Positions 19,212 to 30,923 of a stretch of DNA of 64,000 bases are shown here, one piece after another. The stretch's first letter is position 1. Each line of letters starts with the position of its first letter. Both the position numbers and the translations under genes were made by a program. The notes below the pieces were generated by a model. The model saw only the letters and a list, made by a program, of their open reading frames with translations. It was not told the DNA's origin and made no database searches. Source of the stretch: Saccharum officinarum (lineage: Eukaryota > Streptophyta > Magnoliopsida > Poales > Poaceae); the NCBI GenBank assembly GCA_020631735.1, contig CM036223.1, positions 55,108,456-55,172,455 on the forward strand, written 5' to 3'.

Positions 19212-20290
19212 GTGAACTACAAGACCGGTGGATCTCATTGGGTTATTGATAGTGGTTGCACTCAACATATGACCGGTAATCCTCGTATGTTCACCTCCAT
19301 TGAAGAGAATGGGATATGTCAAGAGAAGATCACATTTGGAGATAATTCAAAGAGCAAAGTCAAGGGTATAGGCAAGATTGCAATATCAAATGATCACTCA
19401 CTCTCAAATGTGCTCTATGTTGCTTCATTGAGTTTCAACTTGTTATCCGTTGGGCAACTTTGTGACCTTGGCTTCCAATGCTTGTTCACACCAAATGAAG
19501 TTGAAGTTTCAAAGATAGATGACAAGCAAGTGATATTCAAAGGCTTTAGATACAACAATCTTTATCTTGTTGACTTCACCTCCGAAGATGCAAATTTGAT
19601 GACATGTTTGTTCACCAAGACCTCACTTGGTTGGCTTTGGCATAGGAGGCTTGCTCATGTTGGAATGAACACTCTCAACAAGCTATTGAAGAAAGAACTA
19701 GTAAGAGGATTGAAGGATGTGAAGTTTGAAAAGGACAAACCTTGTAGTGCATGTCAAGCGGGCAAACAAGTTGCAAACACTCATCCAACCAAAGCTTTCA
19801 TGTCAACTTCAAGAGTGCTAGAACTTCTACACATGGATTTGTTTGGGCCTACAACATACAAGAGCTTGGGTGGTAATCTCTATTGTCTTGTGATAGTGGA
19901 TGACTACTCAAGGTATACATGGACTTTCTTCCTTCATGACAAATCCGAAGTGGCAAATTGCTTCAAGAAGTTTGCAAAGAGAGCTCAAAATGAATTTGAA
20001 GTCAAGATAAAGAAGATTAGAAGTGACAATGGGAAAGAGTTTGACAACACCAACATTGAAGCTTATTGTGATGAAATTGGAATCAAGCATGAAGTTTCTT
20101 CAACCTACACTCCTCAACAAAATGGTGTAGTTGAGAGAAAGAACCGGACTTTGATCACCCTTGCAAGAACAATGCTAGATGAGTACAACACTCCGGAGAA
20201 GTTTTGGGCCGAGGCAATCAACACCGCATGCTATGCTTCAAATCGCCTCTTCCTCCAAAAGTTTCTTGGCAAGACCCCTATGAGTTGCTT
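19212..20290 (+). CDS. Copia protease and integrase
   Basis: The frame opens in [14 protein letters not shown], the aspartic protease active site (DSG). It continues to the integrase zinc-binding region ([18 protein letters not shown] ... CSACQAGK, an H-H-C-C set) and the DDE core: MDLFGP, then [19 protein letters not shown] and [14 protein letters not shown] supply the catalytic D, D and E. It would cleave the polyprotein and insert element DNA into the chromosome. The frame breaks near 20265-20290 (one base missing in gaccccta), after which pol continues in the next frame. Confidence 0.9.
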
Positions 20291-22434
20291 AATGGGAAGA
20301 AGCCGGACGTCTCATTCTTCCGGGTGTTTGGTTGCAAATGCTACATCTACAAGAAGCGTCAACACCTAGGGAAGTTTCAAAGACGTTGTGATATTGGTTT
20401 TCTTGTTGGTTACTCATCAAAGTCCAAAGCATATAGAGTATTTAACCATGCCACCGGTTTGGTTGAAGAAACATATGATGTGGAATTTGATGAATCTAAC
20501 GGCTCCCAAGGAGCAATTGAGAATTGTGATGATGTAGGTGATGAACCCTTGAGGGAGGCCATGAAGAACATGCCGGTGGGAGACATCAAGCCAAAAGATG
20601 ATGAAGACGATGTGCAAATCATTGATCCACCATCTTCATCACGTGTGCCTCAAGATGATGACAAGAATGAGAGAGTTGAAAATGAAGATACTTATGTCTC
20701 TCATGAACAAGCCGAGGCACAAGCACAAGATGTTGATGCTCCCCATCCACCTCCTCAAGTGGTTGATAGAAGGAACTCACCTCTACTTCAAGCTCATCCA
20801 CAAGAACTAATCATAGGGAGTCCTACAAAGGGAGTAATGACTCGATCTCAAAAGCTAGCTTCTTTTGTTGAACATCACTCTTTTGTCTCTTGTGTTGAAC
20901 CTAAGAATGTAGAAGAAGCTCTTCAAGATCCGGATTGGGTGATTGCAATGCATGAAGAATTGAACAACTTCACCCGCAATCAAGTATGGACACTTGAAGA
21001 GCATCCCAAAGGTGCAAGAGTCATTGGAACCAAGTGGGTGTTCCGAAACAAGCAAGATGACCAAGGCATAGTGGTGAGGAACAAGGCAAGACTAGTTGCA
21101 AAGGGGTTCTCTCAAGTTGAAGGTCTTGATTTTGGAGAAACCTTTGCACCCGTTGCAAGACTTGAAGCCATTCGTATCCTCCTTGCTTATGCATCACATC
21201 ATGATATGAAACTATATCAAATGGATGTGAAAAGTGCATTTTTAAATGGCTTTATAAATGAACTAGTCTATGTTAATCAACCTCCCGGGTTTGAAGACCC
21301 TAGATATCCTAATCATGTTTATAGGTTGTCCAAGGCGTTATATGGGCTCAAGCAAGCCCCTAGAGCGTGGTATGAACGCCTTCGGGACTTCCTCATTGAG
21401 AAGGGCTTCACCATTGGGAAGGTCGACACCACACTATTCACCAAGAAGCTTAATGGGGAGATCTTCATTTGTCAAGTATATGTTGATGATATCATCTTCG
21501 GATCAACAAATGAAGATTATTGCAAGAATTTGGTGAATTGATGTCGAAGGAGTTCGAGATGTCAATGATTGGTGAGCTCACATTCTTCCTTGGTTTTCAA
21601 GTAAAGCAAATGAGAGAAGGGATTTTCATCTCTCAAGAAAAGTATACCAAGGATCTTCTCAAAAGATTCAAGATGGAAGAATGCAAGCCAATCAAGACCC
21701 CAATGCCATCAAATGGACATCTCGACCTAGATGAGGGAGGTAAACCGGTCGATCAAACTCTCTACCGTTCTATGATTGGTAGCTTGTTGTACCTTACCGC
21801 ATCTAGGCCCGATATCATGTTTAGTGTGTGCATGTGTGCTCGCTTTCAAGCGTGCCCTAAAGAACCTCACTTAAGTGCCGTAAAAAGAATCCTAAGATAT
21901 CTTAAGCACACCCCAAGTATTGGTTTATGGTATCCCAAAGGAGCTAGATTCCAACTAGTTGGCTATTCCGATTCGGATTATGCCGGTTGCAAAATTGATA
22001 GAAAAAGCACATCCGGAGGGTGCCATTTGCTTGGGAGATCACTAGTATCTTGGTCATCTAAAAAGCAAAATAGTGTGGCTTTGTCCACCGCCGAGGCGGA
22101 ATACATTGCCGCGGGGGCTTGTTGTGCACAAATCTTATATATGAAACAAACCCTCCTAGACTATGGAGTTGTTCTTGAAAAGGTGCCACTTTTATGTGAC
22201 AATGAAAGTGCCGTTAAAATTGCTAATAATCCGGTACAACACTCTCGCACCAAGCACATTGATATCCGCCATCACTTTCTAAGAGATCACGTTGCTAAAA
22301 ATGATATATCACTAGAAGGTGTACGAAGTGAAAATCAATTAGCGGATATCTTCACTAAACCTTTGGACGAGGCTACCTTTTGTAGGCTAAGAAGTGAACT
22401 TAATGTGCTTGATTCAAGTAACTTTAAAAAATGA
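20285..22434 (+). CDS. Copia reverse transcriptase and RNase H
   Basis: Continues pol. The RVT_2-type reverse transcriptase starts near [20 protein letters not shown] and contains [26 protein letters not shown] and the catalytic YVDD ([13 protein letters not shown], near 21480). A one-base loss near 21530 (tgcaagaatttgg) shifts the frame, and the rest runs 21541-22434. RNase H follows with [21 protein letters not shown] and the terminal [14 protein letters not shown] block. The stop is at 22434 after NFKK. All catalytic motifs seen are intact; only two indels prevent continuous reading. Confidence 0.9.
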
Positions 22435-22927
22435 GCGCGTGTTGTCCCTTGCATTGCATTGTATCATATGTCATGTTTACCTTATCGCAATGCATTTAGG
22501 GCTTGGCTAACACGGTTACGATAACCCTCCTTTGGAGGAGTGAAGAAGCCTAACCGTGGATCAAACTTGACAAGCAACCTAGCTTTACTTTCTTGTATTG
22601 CATTGCATATGCATGGTTGTTTGTTTGTCGTTTCTTTTCGGTTTAGCTTTGAGCAACCTCTGTGTTCGTCCATGAATAGAGAGAGCATTTGACGCTCCTA
22701 AAGGTCCAAAAACTCTATTGCATGGCCATACGTTGCTCCTTGGGTGTTTATTGCCTATTTTCGTAAAAATAATACTAGCCTAAGGCAAAATATTTTAAAA
22801 ATTTGAGGGTTTGAGTGAGGTCACTCATATCGGTTCCAATTGGTGTTTATTTGTGTCTCTTTGAGTTGGAACTTGATTGGGAGAAGTCGCGTCGAAGTTC
22901 GGAACGAAGAATGGCGAAAAAACAGCG
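22435..22927 (+). other. 3' of pol, non-coding
   Basis: AT-rich spacer between pol and the promoter-like segment of the Copia element. No gene or repeat recognised. Confidence 0.45.
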
Positions 22928-23255
22928 ACCGGACGCTGCACCGGACGCAGTGTTGCTGCACCACCGCGTCCGGTCCCGGCGTCCACCAGCGCGTCCGGTT
23001 TTCCAGAAGACAAAGTCCAGATCTAGGCACCGGACGCTGCACCGGACGCGCCTCTGACCACCACCGCGTCCGGTCCCGGCTACCACCACCGCGTCCGGTG
23101 CTCCGCGATGAATTCCCGAGCACTCAGCCTTCGGACTCTGACCGCGTCCGGTCTGTCCACACCGGACGCGCCCGGTGACTCCAGGCGCTTACTGGAGTGT
23201 CACCGGACGCTGCACCACCGCGTCCGGTGATTTTCACCACCGCGTCCGGTGCTAC
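22928..23255 (+). repeat. second GGACGCG motif array, internal to the Copia element
   Basis: About a dozen copies of accggacgc, ccgcgtccggt and variants, the same motif as the LTR arrays, again ending just before a TATA-like box (23275-23282). This is outside the LTR, between pol and the third ORF. Confidence 0.85.
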
Positions 23256-23274
23256 CAATCGAGCGGATCTCGCC

Positions 23275-23282
23275 CTTATAAA
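23275..23282 (+). promoter_or_regulatory. candidate internal promoter (TATA-like) for the third ORF
   Basis: cttataaaacc lies some 20-25 bp after the internal GGACGCG array, repeating the array-then-TATA layout of the LTR. Downstream is a C-rich, leader-like sequence with ccctaaaccctagcttaggg (about 23616). A possible splice acceptor (cgtgcag at 23945) precedes the third ORF start. Promoter function is inferred from layout only. Confidence 0.5.
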
Positions 23283-24074
23283 ACCGTTCCGTCTTGTCCG
23301 TTTTTGCTTCTTCCGCCCGACATCCGCCGCCGCCGTGCCCTAGTCGCCGTTCCGCCGCTCCCGCGCTTCTTCCTCGCCGCCAGCGAGCCTCCACGCGCCG
23401 CGCCTTCGCTCTCTGGCGAGCCTTGCCGCTCTCTCTCACTGCCGCGCCGCGCCCAGCTCGTTCTCTGCCCGCCGCGCCCGCGCCACCACCGCGAGCCACA
23501 CCCGCCAAGAGCCGGCCACCTGCCACCACTGTGGTATCCCCCAGCACCACATCTACTCCCTCGTGCGCCCGGCACCTCGATTCTATCCTTCGGCCGTTTT
23601 GAACCTAGGGTTTACCCCTAAACCCTAGCTTAGGGTTTGTTAACCCTACTCGAGGTAACGGACGTTCTCGATTCCGATTTAGTTTCAAGTCCTTTCAATT
23701 CTCTCGTTAGGGCTTGCCGTTGACCATAACTATTCATTGCTATCTCGATTGGTCGTTTCAGTGCTCGATCGCCGATCTCGGGGGTTCTCGCGAACTAGGT
23801 CACCTCGTCCCTTCACCGTCGTCTCGTCGATCCGAGGTAGCTTAGCGTCGTTTCACTTCGTATCTCACGTGCTTGCTATCTAGGGTTTCGTATCTTTAGA
23901 TATATATATATGCTTATTGTATATCTCTCTATTCCATACGTGCAGCGAGTCAGTCGGTGTGCCGGGTCAGATCTGTTTGCTTAATCCGAGGCCAAGCCTG
24001 CGGATACGGATTGAGGCCAAGCCTCTCGAGTGTCAGTTCATCATCTCACAGAGGTTCTCAGGCAGTCAGTCAGC
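23283..24074 (+). other. leader-like segment before the third ORF
   Basis: A GC-rich first half (23320-23600), a telomere-box-like aaaccctagcttagggttt stretch and an AT-rich second half ending in a pyrimidine-rich tract plus cag near 23945. It looks like an untranslated first exon and intron of a plant gene. No protein is recognised in it; the open frames in the GC-rich part are in several phases. Confidence 0.4.
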
Positions 24075-26079
24075 ATGGTGCGTTGCAAGAACGCCGGAGG
24101 AGCTCCTGGCGACGGGGACAACAGTCCTCCCCGTCGTGATGAGATTGCGCGCGGTAAGCGCATCAAGATTGCAGCCAGGAAGAAGAGGAGGACACTTTCA
24201 GATGCAGAGGTTGCTCAGGCCGTGGCAGACGCCGCAGAGCAGGCAGAGAGAGGTGGCAGACGCAGTGGGTTACACATAGGCGAGCGTCGCTTTCATCTTG
24301 AAGGTCGACAGCTCGGCACTGAGGCCACTGAGGACACCGAGGCTACAGCACCTTCAGAGCAGATGTCAGTGGATCCACCCACAGAGCAGACAGAGGCTAC
24401 ACAGGACACTGAGGCTACCCAGGCTACTGAGGCTCCACAGGCCACTGAGGATACAGAGGAGCAGGCAGCTCAGTCTCCACCACGTCGTCGCTCCACACGT
24501 GCTCGTACTCAGGTGACACCTAGGCCAGAGGGCCCGCGTCGTGGTGCACGACCTCCTCCCAGAGTTAGAGGGTCACCCCCGGTTGTGCACTTAGACCTGA
24601 GGGGTGCTTCTTCACGTCAGGTGAAGAGCTTGAGGTTTGTGGAGGTCAGCCGATGGTTTCCACCTGTCAGAGATGCCAGTGCTTCAGAGGGTTTCTATAC
24701 CCCACTTCAGGAGGACTTCTACAGGGCCCTAGTTGACAGTGGCATTGCTTTCAGACCTCAGAGGGTATGTCGACTAGAGGCATTGGTTGATGTTGTGGGA
24801 GAGCAGCTCCGTCCTCACCTGTCCTATCTGCCTGGCTTATCAGATCTACTTGGACGGACAGGTGCTTACTGCGGTACATGGGTCAGGGAGTTCTATGCTT
24901 CTTGTGGATTGATCCTGCTCATGAGTTTATTCACTTTGCTTTCAGAGGCCGCGATCACAGATTGTACAGCTCCAGAGCTCGAGAGATCCTCAGACTACCA
25001 GCTTCTGACACGAGGATCCATCAGTTGTGCTATGGTCAGACTACACCTCCCAGACGCCCTCACGGCGGTTCAGTGCACCCACCGACCTGGTTCGACCCTG
25101 CTTTCGCGAGCCTTTTGGCGAAGGGTCACGTCGTACTCCTGCCAGCCTGACGCCTCTTGCCCGAGTCTTGGATGCCATTCTCAGACGCACTTTACTTCCT
25201 AGACTTGGCTACAGAGAGGGACTGACGAGGATGCAGCTTTGGGTTGTTCACCACCTCATGACACAGCGACAGTTTGATATCTGGGATCTTATCCTGAGTG
25301 AGATGGAGGACACCATTGCTGAGGGCTTCAAGGGCAACCGTCAGCTTCCCTATGCCCACTGGATTTGTTTCATCATCAGATCAGCTATCCAGATGCCACC
25401 AGAGATCAGGGCAGAGATTGCCAACACCACTACATCATTCCCTGATTATGATATTCGACAGCTTTGGGCTTCTATCACTAGAGAGCAGGCTCCAGCACCA
25501 GGACAGCGTGAGCGCCCAGAGGTTCCTGAGACAGCAGCTGAGCAGGACGCTAGAGTTGACGAGCTTGCCGAGGCAGAGCTCGCAGACCTTGACACTCAGC
25601 CTGCTGGGATACCTGAGGATGTCACTTCAGACAGCACTGATGAGGACTATCAGCCCATCCCCAGGTACCGGTCTCCTCGGTCTCACGACCACGAGGCCGG
25701 TGGATCTGGCTCAGCCTCCCGCTCAGACCCAGCCATGGTGGCTATCCTTGAGAGGTTGACCCAGGCTCAGGAGCAGCAGCAGCAGCAGATACAGCGCCAG
25801 GCACAGGATACAGCTGCAGCACTAGCACAGATTCAGGCTCGTCAGGACGAGTTTCAGAGACAGCAGCTTGAGATCCAGAGGCAGCAGGTTGAGATGCAGC
25901 GACAGAGTCAGCAGCAGTACATGGATCTCCTGCGCCATCTTATCACAGTTGGGTTCCTCCGCCAGCTTTCTGTCATGACTCAGGCTTTGCATTCCAGTGG
26001 TCCGTCGAGTCAGGACAGCCGAGGCTTACAGTTTACATCTCCACAGCAGCAGGTTCCCCAGTCCTTTCAGTCCCCGAGC
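24075..26079 (+). pseudogene. third ORF of the plus-strand Copia element, frame-broken and cut by a gap
   Basis: The ATG at 24075 (MVRCKNAGGAPGDGDNSPP) starts a basic N-terminus (KRIKIAARKKRRTLSD, a likely nuclear localisation signal). A Thr/Glu/Ala repeat region (TEATQDTEATQATEAPQATE) and another basic patch follow, then the globular domain (LRFVEVSRWFPPVRDASASE ... LVDSGIAFRPQRVCRLEAL ... LGYREGLTRMQLWVVHHLM). A Gln-rich coiled coil (25765-25915) runs into the gap. Frame changes near 24900 and 25070 break the reading; the homologous minus-strand copy is open at those places, so they are local indels. No signal peptide or membrane segment is visible, so a nuclear or RNA-associated role seems likelier than an envelope. 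The function is unknown. Confidence 0.75.
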
Positions 26080-26179
26080 NNNNNNNNNNNNNNNNNNNNN
26101 NNNNNNNNNNNNNNNNNNNNNNNNNNNNNNNNNNNNNNNNNNNNNNNNNNNNNNNNNNNNNNNNNNNNNNNNNNNNNNN
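26080..26179. other. assembly gap (100 N)
   Basis: Exactly 100 N. The missing end of the Copia element and the rest of the interrupted minus-strand copy should lie here, which would need well over 10 kb, so the join is suspect. Confidence 0.98.
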
Positions 26180-26268
26180 GGAGGGTAAGATTTGGCTAGC
26201 CTAGCGGGAAGCAAATTGAGTAACCGTGTATAGTGAACGTTTGTAATTCATATTCAGTGAAGATACAG
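26180..26268. other. left flank of Gypsy element 1
   Basis: 89 bp of unassigned AT-rich sequence ending in the target duplication tacag (26264-26268). It should be continuous, before the Gypsy insertion, with 41978 onward. Confidence 0.6.
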
Positions 26269-26610
26269 TGTAACACCTCAGGTGTTTAGCTCCATAATTG
26301 CATGCATTACATGAGCATAAGCATGCATCATTTCATGTTAATTCATGTGGTTACAACAAATGTGATTTGTTTTGAAAGTTTTATTTGATTTACATCATGT
26401 GACACTAGTGGTTGGTGTAACTAAAGGGTAGAGTAGCTAATTATACCTTACAACACCTTAATTACACTTAGGATCATTAGTGGAACAATGTTCATGATGA
26501 CCAAAGTGACTAAATTGCCCTCCTAAGTGTGTTTCCATGCTAATTAGTGAAGTCATGTAAACTGAACCCTCAGAATCACTAGCTTAGAAGCAAAACCAGT
26601 TCAAGTCCAT

Positions 26611-26840
26611 ATTAACAAAGTTGTAGTAAAAATTGTAAGCTTCAACTTTGTCAATTAGCACAAATTCATGATTCAGCCCCTAAGCCGGCCAAATTTTCAC
26701 TTTACCGTGCTGCTGATTTTCTGTTGTTTCACAAAAACAGATTTTGTTCCTGGCTCTGTAAATCCCAAAACATGTCGATTCAGGTTTAGCTCATATTGAC
26801 AAAGTTGTAGAGAATTTCATGAGCTACAACTTTGTTAATT
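26611..26840 (+). repeat. pair of hairpin-forming inverted repeats in the Gypsy LTR
   Basis: acaaagttg (26615-26623) pairs with caactttgt (26643-26651). A second hairpin pairs acaaagttgtag (26799-26810) with ctacaactttgt (26824-26835) across a 13-base loop. The same two structures are in the 3' LTR (about 37685-37915). Confidence 0.7.
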
Positions 26841-29247
26841 AGCTCATCTCGTGATTCGGGCTGGTTTTAGAGCTACAGGGCTTGAAAGCTGCTGCTGTTT
26901 GGGTGGCAAATGTTGCAAATGTTGCAACATGATGTTGCCTATGTTGCAGTTCAGACCGGGCAGGGGGAAGTGGCCGACCGGCCTCAGGCCGCGACCGCCG
27001 CGTGGGCGCGCGGTGGCGACCGTACGCCGGCCTTGGCCCCACCGGTCAGGCCGAGCGGGCTTCTTGAACGCCACGACGCGGCCTCCGCCTCACTCCCGCC
27101 TCGCCTCTCTCTCTCTCGCCCTGAGCTCGCCGAGCGGAGAGAACCGAGCCGCCTTCGGTGCCGCGCGCTCCGCCGCCGTCGTGTGCGCTCACCGTCGCAC
27201 CACCGGCCAATACACCACGCCCACAGCTCCGTCACCACCTCCCGAACCTCGTCGAACCTCCTTTGGAGCAACCGAGCAGGGTAAGGCGCATTGCCGGCTT
27301 TTCCCCTGCTCGGAGCTCATCGGCGCACCACCGCCTGCGGTGCTCATACGCGGCCATGCTCCTCCACCTTGCCTCGGTCCTCAATAGGAATCTCGTTAGG
27401 TCCGCCTTGGCCCTGGGGAGCGAATGCGCACCTCCGGTGACCACTTGGCGCTCGGAGCTCACCACTGCACCACCGTGCGCCATCACCGGGCCGCCGTCGC
27501 CATGGCCGTCGTAGCTAGGTGGGGATAGGGTCAGCCAAGCTTGGTTCGGTCGGTGCGGAAAGTCACAGGGAAACCGTCGGTGATCTTCCCGTCACCGGAG
27601 ACGCCGTCGTCGGCAAGCTTGAGCTCGCCGGAGTCGCGGCCGTCTCCTCCCCTCCGCTCTTCTCTCTATGACCTGCGGGCCCGCGCTGTCAGCCCCCGCG
27701 CGCGCGGGCGGGATGGCCGAGCAGGCCGCGCGTGCGTCGCGGGCCGCGCGCGCGCGTCTTGGGCCGCGTCTTTTCCCGGGCCGGCCCAGTAACAAATCCG
27801 ATTTATTCATTTCTTTTATTCTGTCACAGTTTTAGATAATGTTTAGAAAATGTAGATCTAGGGTTTTACTTGCCCAAAAATTATGAGATAAATTTTGTTG
27901 GGATCTACAGGGTGTGTAGTATTTTAGAAAAATATGAATTTGTTATGTGATGTTTGTTTTCTGGGATATTTAAATAGGTCTTTGAAATGTGTTTTAAATC
28001 ACATGCAAACTTGTTTAAATTATATCTTGAGTTTCAGTGTTCCAAAAATTATGAAATTTGGTGAGTAGGCTAATTTATACTTGCTCTAGCTTTGGTAAAA
28101 ATTTGGGCAGTAGTGCTTAAGTACTTTTCAAGTTATAATGCTATCTTGTTATTCTAGGAAATACTTAAATGAATTTTAGTAATTTTTCTACATGTGCAAT
28201 GTTCATATAAATTTTTGGAGAATGTCTAGGTACCCTAGAGTGTCCAAGAAAATTTAGAAATCTGTTGTTTGACACTTTTTACTATGCTTTGTTATTTATA
28301 CAAAAATCAGCCTTTTGGGCTTGTGAATTTTGTTCAGGGAGTTCCTGTGAATAAATTGAGTTCAAATTTTTACAGTACTCTCTTTTTGGTCAGGGAGTCT
28401 CCTGTAATTTTTGTAGAATTTTAGGAGCAGTTTACATATATGTTTAAAATTCCACTTAATTACTTAAGTAAATTAAGAAAGGGGTGTAAATAAATATTCT
28501 AGGTGGGCACACCTTACTTTCTGGTGTTCTTGTGACCTTTGTGAACTTGTGGTAACAGTAGTTTGGTCTTATGGGATATTTGCCACATAAATAAATATTT
28601 AATCTTTGCAATTCTAGGTTTTCTGGACAGCTGGTAGCATTTCTAGGTTTGACCCTTAATAAAAGTATTGGCTAGAAAACTTGTGAATACCAAAGTGGTA
28701 GTAAACTGGTTAAATTAGCTTGTGTCAAAATTTGATGGCAATTGGGCTAGTAGTTTAGGAGTTATTGCTGTTTTAAGTGACAGTCCAGAATTGGCTGCTC
28801 TCTGTTTAGAGAGAGCAGATTCTGGAACTTTGGAATTTCGACTAGGTAAACTTTGGAATTAAGTGCTGTGGTCTGAAAACATTTTGTGGTACATTTCTTA
28901 AGCTTTCCAGATTGTCTTAGATCATATCTTTTGGATTGGGAATCTCCAGTTATGTTAGAAACAAGTAGCTGCTGTCCAGAAGATCTTACTGTGATATTTT
29001 GGGTTGGTTGTGGTAACCTAAATAATGTCACTCTTGTGTTTGTTAGGTGTTAGGGCCTTAACCGAAGATGAACAACTATATCTTAGGTTGGGTAGATTAG
29101 GTAAGTACTTCTCCACCGGAGAAGAGATTTGCACGTACTAATAAAGTAACTTGATTAGATTATTATATTTTATTTCTGAAATGCATTTCATTCCGAGCAT
29201 GTTGCACCTTTATGCATCCATGATATTTATTGTGCATTCATGCAATA

Positions 29248-29430
29248 GGTGTACCGGAGGGGGTAACTCTCCTCGAATTCGAGCCGGTGATTCCGGAGGA
29301 AATCCAGGACCAGCCGGAGCAGCTAGAGGAACCAGCCGGCGACGAAGCTCCTGCCGAAGATCTACCTGAGTGTCCTGACCACCGGCCTTCGACCTTTCTG
29401 AAAGGCAAGCCCCGGTGCATGCTGAACCTA
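29248..29430 (+). other. coding-like segment inside the LTR
   Basis: An open stretch reading VPEGVTLLEFEPVIPEE, then acidic DQPEQLEEPAGDEAPAEDLP and PSTFLKGKPRCMLNLL. It starts right after an AG (catgcaatag) that could be a splice acceptor. The second LTR (40317-40500) keeps the frame with only a few substitutions. It could be an exon expressed from the LTR or a relic of captured coding sequence. I do not recognise a protein family. Confidence 0.35.
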
Positions 29431-30911
29431 CTGATTTATAAATTAATCTTGAGTACTTTTAATTGTTTACTGCATTAAGTTGTAGGAGTTATATGAAAAC
29501 AATTGTTGCATTATACCTGTCCTTGTCCAGATATCGTACTTAATCCTATATTAGGTTTAGGCACGTGTCAATGCTTAGCCCTGCTTAGTACGGTAGAAGT
29601 CGGGTGATTTCCGGTCATCCGCGAGATGTAGGAAGGAGTCACGAGTGGCTTTATGGCTATCGTGGATGGAACCATGCTTAAAAATGAAATTGAGACCGGG
29701 CGGGAGTTCGATAGTACAGCCGCAAGACACTTCACGTCTTGGGTGTGGAGCTATGCCCGTCTGAGTCGTTTAAGGACCGATTCGCTGTACGTCCTTGAGT
29801 CATGTTGAACGCAGTCTAACACTTAGTTGGCCGGATAAGTCGTTCCGACCGCGAAGCCGAGTAATGTGGTTCAGGCCGGGAATCGAATGGTAGGTTGCTT
29901 CTTGGAGGAGAGAAAGGATGTGCTTGGGGACATTGGCGTGAGACCAAGGGGGGTTAGAGTCCCTATCACCTGGCAGAGTGTCGCCCTTGGGGTCGCGACA
30001 TTATTCGGACCCGCGATTCCTGAATCATATGAAACGGTGGCCTGTGCGACCCTGGCAGGGGTCTGCACGGTGAGTGTTAGAAATACCCCTCCAGCTGGAT
30101 AGGAATTCGATTCGAATCGCCGTCGCTCCCGGTTAGTGAGCACTTGACTTGAGCAGCGGCAACGTAGATCTCATTAAATGAACTGGTGGTTAAGGGAATG
30201 ATACAATGTTGCCACAATTCATACCTGCTCTGGATATAATGATGATAATTGTTTGATTATAATCAAGTGCATGTTTAGTACAGGTGCTAAGATAGATGAC
30301 AGGTAAATGCTAAAAATAACTGCTAGTACAGGTTATAAGAGTCTCAATTACTTATGCCTTTATGCAAAAATGTGATGTCAGCTAGCCTCTTGTGAAAGCC
30401 TTGCATAATCCTTGGTGTCATCTTATTTCTGGTTTTCGACGGGTAAGTCTAGCTGAGTACATTCCAGTACTCAGGGTTTATTCCCTCCTGTTGCAGATGA
30501 TATGCTCTACCAAGGCTTCTGCAAAAATTGTCTCCACCCTGCGGGTGACGAAGACTAGATCACTTGGGCGTGATCATCTTTTATGTACTTTCCTGATGCT
30601 TTTGTGGGATGTTGATCAACAAGACTGGCAGTAGTTAAACAACTGGTGTGTGTTTGCTTCCGCTACTTTTATAAACTTGGTTTGTAATAATTGCGACTCC
30701 GTGTGTAAACTTATTTCAGAACTACTTGTGAAATGTAACGTATGATGTTGTATGTTGAATGATGCGATCTTGGTTGTAAGCAAGTTGGTTTGAAATCCTT
30801 CGTGGTTTCGATTGACTACCGGGATTATATGGGCTCAAGTTCGAAAATTTGAGCGCTTCGGTGCTTGTTTTTGTACTTGTGCTCTTATAATTTGGTCGGT
30901 TCTGTTACAGC

Positions 30912-30923
30912 TGGTACCGGAGC
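30912..30923 (+). other. primer-binding site of Gypsy element 1
   Basis: tggtaccggagc, two bases after the LTR end. It matches 10 of 12 bases of the complement of the initiator Met-tRNA 3' end (tggtatcagagc). Confidence 0.7.

Larger units (their letters stand above)
15213..26079 (+). mobile_element. SIRE/Maximus-like Ty1/Copia element, cut by a gap
   Basis: A plus-strand element nested in the third ORF of the minus-strand copy. Order: 5' LTR (15213-16799), primer-binding site (16802-16813), Gag, coiled-coil Gag extension with a second zinc knuckle, protease-integrase, reverse transcriptase-RNase H (to 22434), a promoter-like segment (22928-23282), a leader, and the third ORF (24075 to the gap at 26080). 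The C-terminal end of that ORF, the polypurine tract and the 3' LTR should lie in or beyond the gap. Integrase before reverse transcriptase defines Ty1/Copia. The long Gag with coiled coils and the third ORF suggest the SIRE/Maximus lineage. Confidence 0.9.
26269..30909 (+). repeat. 5' LTR of Gypsy element 1 (4,641 bp)
   Basis: It begins tgtaacacctcaggtgttta and ends tcggttctgttaca. The inverted termini are TGTAACA/TGTTACA. It contains two hairpin-forming segments (26611-26660, 26795-26840), a very GC-rich block (about 26950-27790) whose open frames on both strands are probably spurious, a long AT-rich block, and a conserved coding-like stretch at 29248-29430. The 3' LTR repeats all of these. 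Confidence 0.95.

Noticed and set aside
26851..27792. Several overlapping open frames on both strands
   Set aside because: A very GC-rich LTR block where stop codons are rare in all phases. No recognisable domain, and frames differ between the two LTRs through indels.
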